Positions 1-5,300 of a stretch of DNA of 5,985 bases are shown in pieces. Each line of letters starts with the position of its first letter. Position 1 is the stretch's first letter. The notes under the pieces are model-generated. The model was not told where the DNA came from and did no database searches. It worked only from the letters and a program-made list of their open reading frames with translations. The DNA is from Alphaproteobacteria bacterium (lineage in GTDB: Bacteria > Pseudomonadota > Alphaproteobacteria > UBA828): contig JAPYQV010000190.1 in NCBI GenBank assembly GCA_029937205.1, forward strand, positions 1-5,985, given 5' to 3'. Position numbers and translations under genes: made by a program.

Positions 1-1
1 G

Positions 2-1777
2 GTTGATCCAAGACGGGTCGGTTTCGCCACCAAGGCCGATCAGTGGCTGCGTGTGCGCCCCGGCAGCGATGGCGCGCTGGCCCTCGGCATCGCCGGTGTC
101 ATGATTGAGGAGGATTTGTTCGACCGGGATTTCATTCGCGACTGGACCAACGCACCATTTTTGGTGCGCCAGGATGATGGCCGTATTCTAACAGGAGCGG
201 ATTTGAGTGATGCCGGACATTCCGCAGCGCGCGTTGTCTGGGATCAGGCGAGCGGAAAGCCGGTGTTATACGACACGGTGACCGGCAGCTATGAACGCGC
301 CGATGTGGAGCCGGCGCTCTTCGGCCAGTTTGAAATTCCCGCTCAGAATGGTGCAATCTCCTGCCGGCCGGTGTTCGAACTCTACCGAGACATCTGCCGG
401 AGTTACGCTCCCGAACGCGTTGAAGAGCTCACCTATGTATCGGCCGAGCAGGTGCGTGATACCGCGCGGCTGATGGGCGCCTCAGGACCGGTTTCGCTTT
501 ACACCTGGGCCGGCATCGAACAGCACAGCAATTCGGGCCAGAACAGCCGTGCGATCGCGTTGCTCTATGCCCTGACCGGCAGCTTCGATGCCCAGGGCGG
601 CAATGTTTTGTTCGACAAAGTGCCGACCAATGATGTGACCGGTTTCGGGTCGATACCTGAGGAACAACAGCAAAAAACACTCGGCCTCGGCGCGCGGCCG
701 CTCGGGCCCGAGGCCGCCAACGGCTGGATTACGACGGATTCACTTTATCGTGCTGTCCTTGACCGGAAGCCATATGCGGTAAAGGGATTGGTGAGTTTCG
801 GCGGCAATATTCTGATGTCCCATTCGGATGGTGTGCGCGGCGCCAAGGCGCTCGACGCGCTCGAATTCATGGTTCATGCGGACATGTTCATGTCGCCAAC
901 GGCGCAGCATGCCGACATCGTATTGCCGGTCAACACGCCATGGGAGCGCGAGGGCATGCGGACCGACTTCATTGTCAGCCAGGAGGCCTCCGGCTACGTC
1001 CAGATGCGTCGCGCCATGATCGAATCGAGAGGTGAATCCCGCTCGGATGCCTGGATTGCTTTCGCGCTGGCCAAGCATATGGGCTATTCCGAACAATTTT
1101 GGCATGGCGACATTGATGCCGGCTATCGCGAGAAGCTGAAACCGAGTGGCGTTGAACTCGAAACGCTTCGCAAAAACCCTGGCGGCGTTCAGCTTGCATT
1201 GCAGACCACTTACAAAAAATATGCCGGCCAGGGGCGCGCCGATGCACCCGGCTTCAACACGCCGAGCAAGAAGGTTGAGCTATATTCCGAAACGTTCATG
1301 CACCACGGCTATGCGCCCTTGCCGGAGTATGTCGAGCCTGGCATGGGTGTGGTGGACAAGTCCGGTCTCGCGAAAAACTTCCCGTTGATCCTGACCTCGG
1401 CGAAATCGCCGCAGTATCTTGGCAGCCAGGGCCGTGCCATTCCGGCGCTGCGCCGGATTGAACCAGAGCCCCGTCTCGAGATACATCCCGATACAGCGGC
1501 ATCGAGAGGTATTCAGAATGGCGACAAGGTGGCTCTCGTAACACCGCACGGCGAGTTACGGGTGACAGCCAGGTTTTCGCCAAACCTGCACCCCAATGTT
1601 GTGGTTGGCATACATGGTTGGTGGCAAGAGAGCAGAGCGCTTTCGCTTACTGGCTACGATCCGCTCAGCGGTGATGGTGCAAATTTAAATGCTGCCTTCG
1701 CCAATGAGACAATCGACCCAATAGACGGCGCGGCGCCGCACAAATCCTATGCCTGTCAGGTCAAGGCACTCGATTAG
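2..1777 (+). CDS. Molybdopterin-dependent oxidoreductase, large subunit, DMSO reductase superfamily (5' partial)
   Basis: The reading frame is open from base 2 and starts upstream of the window; the GTG at 53 lies inside a conserved block and is not a real start. About 591 residues are visible. The fragment opens with VDPRRVGFATKADQWLRVRP followed by GSDGALALG, the hallmark of the bis-MGD cofactor-binding domain. Further on, a segment reading TAQHADIVLPVNTPWEREGM (fragment residues ~300-319) matches the conserved block near the end of that domain. Residues ~460-562 form the C-terminal molybdopterin-dinucleotide-binding beta-barrel domain, with LEIHPDTAASRGIQNGDKVAL and HGWW. The missing N-terminal part, probably about 200 residues by comparison with the family, would carry any Fe4S4 cysteines and the Mo ligand, so these cannot be judged. 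Such enzymes catalyse two-electron oxidations, reductions, hydroxylations or hydrations, usually with an Fe-S partner subunit. The substrate cannot be read from this fragment. The stop is TAG at 1775-1777, and the neighbouring regulator gene is convergent. Confidence 0.93.
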   Translation, partial: VDPRRVGFATKADQWLRVRPGSDGALALGIAGVMIEEDLFDRDFIRDWTNAPFLVRQDDGRILTGADLSDAGHSAARVVWDQASGKPVLYDTVTGSYERADVEPALFGQFEIPAQNGAISCRPVFELYRDICRSYAPERVEELTYVSAEQVRDTARLMGASGPVSLYTWAGIEQHSNSGQNSRAIALLYALTGSFDAQGGNVLFDKVPTNDVTGFGSIPEEQQQKTLGLGARPLGPEAANGWITTDSLYRAVLDRKPYAVKGLVSFGGNILMSHSDGVRGAKALDALEFMVHADMFMSPTAQHADIVLPVNTPWEREGMRTDFIVSQEASGYVQMRRAMIESRGESRSDAWIAFALAKHMGYSEQFWHGDIDAGYREKLKPSGVELETLRKNPGGVQLALQTTYKKYAGQGRADAPGFNTPSKKVELYSETFMHHGYAPLPEYVEPGMGVVDKSGLAKNFPLILTSAKSPQYLGSQGRAIPALRRIEPEPRLEIHPDTAASRGIQNGDKVALVTPHGELRVTARFSPNLHPNVVVGIHGWWQESRALSLTGYDPLSGDGANLNAAFANETIDPIDGAAPHKSYACQVKALD

Positions 1778-1822
1778 GCGGCTATACCTGTCGCCGTGAG
1801 TTAGGGTTGGAAGAAGGTTGCT
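1778..1822. other. Convergent intergenic gap without clear terminator
   Basis: These 45 bp separate the tail-to-tail oxidoreductase and regulator genes. A convergent junction normally needs termination in both directions. The only pairing visible is a 4-bp GGCG/CGCC match (1777-1780 with 1792-1795), with no T-tract on either strand. I therefore do not call an intrinsic terminator. Termination may be Rho-dependent or lie inside the opposing gene. Confidence 0.5.
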
Positions 1823-2569
1823 TTAGCTCGCCTGATCGCGCTCGCGGCGCCATTCCTGCGCCTCGGCGTATTTCTCGCCGAGATAGGCGATTTGTTCGTT
1901 CCAGACAGCAATCGCGGCATCCGCATCACCGTCTTTCACGGCTTGGTAGAGGCGCTCGTGCTGGGAGATGATCAATTCCCTCTCGCGGAAACGGAATACC
2001 ACCATATTGGCCACCGGCTGCAGTGATTCGAGTACGGCGATCATCACGAATTGCAATACCGGATTCTGAGTGGCGTTCACCAGGGCACGATGAAACCGCA
2101 CATCGGATGCACAGAAGTCGGAGTCTGAGAGCGCCGTATCCTTTTGTGTATCGAGTTCCTTTTTCATCTCGGCGAGGTGCGTGTCGTCGCGGCGCTCGGC
2201 GGCAAGCCGGCAGCAAATCAGCTCAAGCTCGTGGCGCGCTTCGGTAATTTCCGCCAACCCGATTTCGCCGACGGAGACCATCAGCGTCATGGCATTGGCG
2301 ACGGACGACCATTGCTCTTTCAGGCTTGGTTTGTTGACGAAGGTGCCGCCGCTCGGCCCTCGGCGCGAGCGAATGAGATTTTGCGCGGCAAGGCGTTTCA
2401 GCGCCTCGCGGATTGTTGGGCGTGAGACGCCGAAACGCCGTGCCAACTCTTCTTCCGTCGGCAGCCGTTCATCTACCTCTAACCGTCCTTCGACGATCGC
2501 ACTGCAAATATTCTCGGCAATCTGTTTCGCCAAACTCTCAGTGACTTGAATTTTGTATTTTATGGACAT
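1823..2569 (-). CDS. GntR-family transcriptional regulator, FadR subfamily (FCD ligand-binding domain)
   Basis: From ATG 2569-2567 the protein is 248 aa, the usual size for FadR-type regulators. Residues ~7-81 are the winged helix-turn-helix: a typical lead helix (SLAKQIAENI), then RLPTEEELARRFGVSRPTIR, EALKRL and a wing with RRGPSGGTFV. Residues ~95-240 are an all-helical FCD effector domain. Its metal-ligand positions are D156 and H160 (DVRFH) and H204 (SQHERL); the fourth, normally His, is Gln226. FCD regulators usually bind a carboxylate or similar metabolite and leave the operator when loaded. The gene diverges from the ABC-transporter operon, so control of that operon and autoregulation are the likely roles (inference). 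Start choice: ATGs at 2590 and further upstream, and a TTG at 2686, are in frame. They add residues that look unlike the family and would run into the candidate operator. Neither 2569 nor 2590 has a strong Shine-Dalgarno; a weak GAG lies 13-15 nt upstream of 2569. Confidence 0.93.
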   Translation of the reverse strand: MSIKYKIQVTESLAKQIAENICSAIVEGRLEVDERLPTEEELARRFGVSRPTIREALKRLAAQNLIRSRRGPSGGTFVNKPSLKEQWSSVANAMTLMVSVGEIGLAEITEARHELELICCRLAAERRDDTHLAEMKKELDTQKDTALSDSDFCASDVRFHRALVNATQNPVLQFVMIAVLESLQPVANMVVFRFRERELIISQHERLYQAVKDGDADAAIAVWNEQIAYLGEKYAEAQEWRRERDQAS

Positions 2570-2621
2570 GGACAGATTATTCTCACTCATTGATTGTGTC
2601 AGCACGCCATCATGCGCATTG

Positions 2622-2647
2622 GCGCACATTACATACCGCATGTGCGC
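2622..2647. repeat. 8-bp perfect inverted repeat upstream of the regulator gene
   Basis: GCGCACAT at 2622-2629 is the exact reverse complement of ATGTGCGC at 2640-2647, separated by 10 nt. It lies 53-78 bp upstream of the chosen regulator start, where it could form a hairpin in the leader or serve as a dyad binding site. A second, overlapping pairing (TGCGC 2613-2617 with GCGCA 2622-2626) competes with it. No T-tract follows on either strand, so it is not an intrinsic terminator. Confidence 0.5.
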
Positions 2648-2674
2648 TGAGAAAAAAAGTAGGATACCAATTAT

Positions 2675-2687
2675 TTTGTTTGACAAA
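2675..2687. promoter_or_regulatory. Candidate FadR/GntR-type operator
   Basis: The sequence TTTGTTTGACAAA is a perfect 5-3-5 dyad (TTTGT, TTG, ACAAA). Bases 2676-2686 fit the FadR-subfamily consensus TNGTNNNACNA exactly. It sits in the AT-rich core of the divergent spacer. It abuts an AATAAT -10-like hexamer read on the minus strand (2670-2675) and contains a perfect plus-strand TTGACA (2680-2685), for which I see no good -10 partner. The regulator encoded next door is the obvious candidate ligand, so autoregulation fits best. The consensus is family knowledge; binding is inferred. Confidence 0.5.
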
Positions 2688-2732
2688 TAGCTAAATATTA
2701 AAATAGCGTAAAGTTACCGAAAAACAGGCGAT

Positions 2733-2745
2733 TTGGCGTGGCCAA
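2733..2745. promoter_or_regulatory. Second 5-3-5 dyad, possible GntR operator
   Basis: TTGGCGTGGCCAA has 5-bp perfect arms (TTGGC/GCCAA) around a 3-nt centre. It has the same geometry as the site at 2675-2687 and resembles the TTGGTNNNACCAA sites of PdhR-like FadR-subfamily regulators, but with C/G replacing the inner T/A pair. Its centre is 58 bp from the first dyad. It could be a secondary operator or chance. Confidence 0.3.
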
Positions 2746-2814
2746 CCGCTTAATATGGCACTGTTCAAACTGGGATACGGGGAGGATATAGGCTTGGAAT
2801 GCCTCATAACATGT

Positions 2815-2848
2815 GGATCGGACGCCGATCTATCGGATGGACCGATCC
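2815..2848. repeat. Cluster of alternating GATCGG/CCGATC inverted repeats
   Basis: Four half-sites alternate in orientation: GGATCGG (2815-2821), CCGATC (2825-2830), ATCGG (2832-2836) and CCGATCC (2842-2848). The first pair forms a 6-bp dyad with a 3-nt centre. The second pair forms a 5-bp dyad with a 5-nt centre. The outer two form a 7-bp perfect inverted repeat. The arrangement could bind a dimeric regulator twice or fold into alternative RNA stems. No T-tract follows. Confidence 0.5.
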
Positions 2849-2949
2849 GGATGCCGACCGACATGGCAAATGAGGCCAAGTCTGTGCCAGGTAACTAACG
2901 ATATGGGACGAATACGCTATCGCTTCAATTCAGCACGGGACTGGCGATT

Positions 2950-2969
2950 TCGCGGACAGTGGGCCGCGA
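2950..2969. repeat. 6-bp inverted repeat upstream of the ABC operon
   Basis: TCGCGG (2950-2955) and CCGCGA (2964-2969) are perfect complements around an 8-nt loop. The repeat lies 11 bp upstream of the -35-like element proposed for the ABC operon, a position suitable for a regulator site. Being GC-rich and short in GC-rich DNA, it may be chance. Confidence 0.25.
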
Positions 2970-2979
2970 CTCGACACAG

Positions 2980-3008
2980 TTGATCCTCGTGCGAATTACC
3001 GCAATGAT
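2980..3008 (+). promoter_or_regulatory. Weak sigma70-like promoter candidate for the ABC operon
   Basis: TTGATC (2980-2985) and AATGAT (3003-3008) are each 4/6 matches to the -35 and -10 consensus, with an ideal 17-nt spacer. A start near 3014-3015 would leave a leader of about 26 nt before the binding-protein gene, enough for its Shine-Dalgarno. The match is modest, and alphaproteobacterial promoters diverge from the consensus, so this is only a candidate. Confidence 0.28.
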
Positions 3009-3040
3009 CTTGTAGCAATCTGACTCTAGGGAGACGAGAT

Positions 3041-4444
3041 ATGAAAAAGTTTTTCAGCAACAAAGCAGGCTCGAATGCCAAGAATTCCAAAATTGGAACG
3101 AATGGTGTGCGTCGCCGCGATATTTTGAAAGGCGCCGCGGTTGGCGGTGTCGGCGTTATTGCCGCCAGCGGCGGCATGTTGGCCGATATCAATGGCGGCA
3201 AGGCCGCCACCGGCGAGCCAATTCCGGTTGGTCACGCGTTGGCGTTTACCGGTTGGGCCGCGCACGATGCCCAAGAGTTCAAGAATGGCATCGAACTGGC
3301 GCGCGATGAGATCAACGCCATGGGCGGCGTTCTCGGCCGGCCGCTTGAATCCTATTACGAAGACAGTAAGAACATGTCGGCCGACGAAATGGTCGGCGCC
3401 TACAACCGCTTAATCGACAGAAACGAAGTGCACGTCATCATCAACGGTTACAATATCGGCTCGAACAACGCCGAGTATGAGACCCTTGCGGACGCCGGCA
3501 TCTTGCAACTGCATGACAATACGATCATCAGCCATGATTCATTGTATGCGAGCGATCCCGAGCGCTATTTCGGTTCCTTCATGACCGATCCGCCGGAGTA
3601 TTATTACGGCTCCGGCTACATTCACTTTATCTCGTGGCTGCGTGACACAGGTCAGTGGAAGCCTCGGAATAATAGAATTGCGCTTGTGTCGGGCTCTTCG
3701 GAATACTCGATCACCATCGCCAACTCCTTGACCGCCACGGCCGAGGAATATGGCTGGGAAGTTGCCTTCGGTCCGGAAATCGTGCAAACGCCGACCTCCG
3801 ATTGGGGACCGGTTCTGGCCAAGGTGCGCGAAGTTGATCCGTCATCGTTCGTCAACACCCATTGGGCTTCGCAGGAGATTGCGCAGTGCCAGAACCAGTT
3901 CATGCAGGATCCGATCGACTGCCTGACCTACTATCAGTTCGGCGCGATCTCGGCCGTCTTCACGGACGTTGCCCAGAACAATGCGGTGGGCGTGACAGTG
4001 GCAACGGATATTGGCCTGCTGCAAGACGAGATGGGGCTGGAGTTCGAGAAGAAATATCGTGACAGGTTCGGTGCCAACTCGACCCCGTTGGTCGGCTGCC
4101 AGACCTATGTGAATATGTATCATTGGGCCATGGCTGCGGCGATTGCCGGCGGTTCCGGCGAGCCCGGCAACTTCGAACAGAACAGAAAAGTTGCCGACCG
4201 CTTGAATAATTTGATCTACCGCAGTGTCCTCGGTACCGTCAGATTCCGCCCCGACACGCGCTCGGCGGTTCCCTATCCGGCTCTGACCGACGATCCTTCA
4301 CTGGGCATGCCGACGCTCTATTTCCAGATTCAGGAAAATTCGCCGGCACGCGCTTTGGTTTCGCCGCCGCCATATCATACCGGGCAGTTCATGATCCCGC
4401 CGTGGTTCAAGGACAATGGCGGCCTGCCGCAGCTCAAGACCTAG
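3041..4444 (+). CDS. ABC transporter substrate-binding protein, type I periplasmic binding protein (LivK/amide-binding-like), Tat-exported
   Basis: This 467-aa protein starts at ATG 3041 with a good ribosome site (GGGAG at 3029-3033, 7-nt gap). Residues 24-30, RRRDILK, form a twin-arginine motif. A glycine/alanine-rich hydrophobic stretch (31-44) follows, and cleavage is likely around 50-57, so the folded protein should be delivered to the periplasm by Tat. The mature part begins IPVGHALAFTGWAAHDAQEF and continues GIELARDEINAMGGVLGRPL, the classic first-lobe pattern of branched-chain amino acid/amide-binding proteins. It captures a small ligand and hands it to the membrane complex. At 467 aa it is longer than typical LivK (~370-400) and closer to amide/urea binders. 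It is rich in Tyr and Trp (for example DPPEYYYGSGYIHF), and the ligand cannot be named. It is the first gene of the operon, 34 bp before the ATPase gene. The stop is TAG at 4442-4444. Confidence 0.94.
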   Translation: MKKFFSNKAGSNAKNSKIGTNGVRRRDILKGAAVGGVGVIAASGGMLADINGGKAATGEPIPVGHALAFTGWAAHDAQEFKNGIELARDEINAMGGVLGRPLESYYEDSKNMSADEMVGAYNRLIDRNEVHVIINGYNIGSNNAEYETLADAGILQLHDNTIISHDSLYASDPERYFGSFMTDPPEYYYGSGYIHFISWLRDTGQWKPRNNRIALVSGSSEYSITIANSLTATAEEYGWEVAFGPEIVQTPTSDWGPVLAKVREVDPSSFVNTHWASQEIAQCQNQFMQDPIDCLTYYQFGAISAVFTDVAQNNAVGVTVATDIGLLQDEMGLEFEKKYRDRFGANSTPLVGCQTYVNMYHWAMAAAIAGGSGEPGNFEQNRKVADRLNNLIYRSVLGTVRFRPDTRSAVPYPALTDDPSLGMPTLYFQIQENSPARALVSPPPYHTGQFMIPPWFKDNGGLPQLKT

Positions 4445-4458
4445 GCAGGCAGTTGGCG

Positions 4459-4474
4459 GCTAGGAGGAGCTAGC
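4459..4474 (+). promoter_or_regulatory. livG-like ribosome binding site displayed in a hairpin loop
   Basis: The Shine-Dalgarno AGGAGG (4462-4467) and overlapping GAGGAG precede GTG 4479 by 9-11 nt, which supports that start. The same bases form a perfect 5-bp hairpin: GCTAG (4459-4463), loop GAGGAG (4464-4469), CTAGC (4470-4474). The loop is all purine and holds most of the Shine-Dalgarno. The structure could hold the site accessible or modulate ATPase output relative to the binding protein. No T-tract follows, so it is not a terminator. Confidence 0.55.
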
Positions 4475-4478
4475 ATAG

Positions 4479-5300
4479 GTGGAAATATCAGACCGGACAC
4501 CGCTGCTGTCGTTCAAAGGCGTGTTCAAATATTACGGCGCCATGGCGGCGGTGGACGATCTGAGTTGCGACGTTCAGCCGGGTGAGATTTTGGGAATTGG
4601 CGGGCCGAATGGTGCGGGTAAAACCACATTGTTCGACGTCACCTCCGGTCTCATCCCGGCGAGCGCCGGCGAGATCACCTTCGACAATAAAACCATCACC
4701 AAAAAGAACCCGGTGGATATCTGCCATATGGGTCTCTCGCGCACCTATCAGCTTAATGCCGCGTTTGAGACCCTGTCGGTGCGCGAGAATATTCTCTGTG
4801 CCGCCTATTACGGTCCCAAGAATGTTTTTTTTCCGAAACTGCATTTTGACCGCGCGTCGCAAGACCTGGCCGATGAGGTCATTGAATTCACCGGCCTCGA
4901 AAATTACGAAAATGATATTGCGCAAGATGTTCCCATCCTGCAGCGCAAACTATTGATGATTGCGAGTGCGCTTGCCACCCGGCCCAAACTCATTCTCCTG
5001 GATGAGCCGGTGGGCGGCCTTAATGTGGATGAGATTGATCTTGTTATGGCCCTGGTACGGCGCATGCACCAAGATCAATCGCTGACGATTGTATTGATCG
5101 AACATGTGATGCGCTTCCTGGTGGCGCTTTCGGACCGCGTCATGATCATGCATCATGGCAGCAAGATTTATGAGGGCTCGGCGGAAGGCCTGACCAAGGA
5201 TAAGACGGTGGTTGAAGTCTATCTCGGCGAGGGCGCGGCACGCCGGCTCGATCACATCATCGACGAAGAACTTCATGATGGACACCATGGCGCTTCTTGA
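4479..5300 (+). CDS. ABC transporter ATP-binding protein, LivG-like, with degenerate signature motif
   Basis: This cytoplasmic ATPase of 273 aa starts at GTG 4479 behind a strong Shine-Dalgarno. Visible motifs are Walker A GPNGAGKT (42-49), Q-loop SRTYQ (Q91), Walker B LILLDE (171-176), D-loop region GGLN (179-182) and a switch histidine in LIEHVM (H209). Where LivG proteins normally read LSYGQQ or LPYGQQ, this one has VPILQ (151-155) before RKLLMIASALATRPK, so both signature glycines are missing. The domain would end near YLGE (248-251). An acidic, His-containing tail of about 20 residues (LDHIIDEELHDGHHGAS at the end) extends beyond the usual LivG length. It should pair with the downstream LivF-like protein to power uptake through two permeases that are not in the window. 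Its 3' end overlaps the next gene by 26 bp, which suggests translational coupling. Assignment to LivG rather than UrtD rests on general resemblance. Confidence 0.93.
   Translation: MEISDRTPLLSFKGVFKYYGAMAAVDDLSCDVQPGEILGIGGPNGAGKTTLFDVTSGLIPASAGEITFDNKTITKKNPVDICHMGLSRTYQLNAAFETLSVRENILCAAYYGPKNVFFPKLHFDRASQDLADEVIEFTGLENYENDIAQDVPILQRKLLMIASALATRPKLILLDEPVGGLNVDEIDLVMALVRRMHQDQSLTIVLIEHVMRFLVALSDRVMIMHHGSKIYEGSAEGLTKDKTVVEVYLGEGAARRLDHIIDEELHDGHHGAS

Larger units (their letters stand above)
2570..3040. promoter_or_regulatory. Divergent intergenic control region between regulator and ABC operon
   Basis: This ~470-bp spacer separates the minus-strand regulator from the plus-strand transporter operon and holds no convincing gene. 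Bases 2660-2705 are strikingly AT-rich against GC-rich surroundings, which suggests a promoter. Short inverted repeats sit at 2622-2647, 2675-2687, 2733-2745, 2815-2848 and 2950-2969, several with the 3-nt spacer typical of GntR operators. A strong Shine-Dalgarno-like GGGGAGG at 2779-2785 precedes only very short reading frames. No RNA family, riboswitch or mobile-element end is recognisable. Confidence 0.7.

Noticed and set aside
740..1105. 121-aa minus-strand reading frame inside the oxidoreductase gene
   Set aside because: It lies opposite strongly conserved coding sequence, has no recognisable motif or ribosome site, and is typical of antisense shadows in GC-rich genes.
53..1777. GTG 53 as the true start of the oxidoreductase
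   Set aside because: The same frame is open to base 2 and encodes VDPRR and TKADQWLRVRP, conserved family sequence directly continuous with the rest; the gene begins outside the window.
1778..1822. Bidirectional terminator between the convergent genes
   Set aside because: Only a 4-bp pairing and no T-tract on either strand.
2570..2686. N-terminal extension of the regulator to TTG 2686 (287 aa) or to ATGs at 2641, 2629 or 2590
   Set aside because: The added residues are unlike any GntR N-terminus, none of these starts has a good Shine-Dalgarno, and the longest form would place its start codon inside the candidate operator. ATG 2590 remains a minor alternative.
2680..2708. Plus-strand promoter built on the perfect TTGACA at 2680-2685
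   Set aside because: At spacers of 15-18 nt the -10 positions match at most 3/6, and the leader to the binding-protein gene would be over 300 nt. Kept only as a note on the operator.
2691..2879. 62-aa minus-strand frame in the divergent spacer
   Set aside because: No ribosome site or family resemblance, and it overlaps the inverted repeats and the AT-rich promoter region.
2755..2898. 47-codon plus-strand frame from ATG 2755 as a gene
   Set aside because: It has no ribosome site before the ATG and no recognisable protein; only its internal starts after GGGGAGG merit mention, and those are listed as a weak finding.
4488..4925. 145-aa minus-strand reading frame opposite the LivG-like ATPase
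   Set aside because: The plus strand carries intact Walker A and Q-loop motifs here; the antisense frame has no family features.
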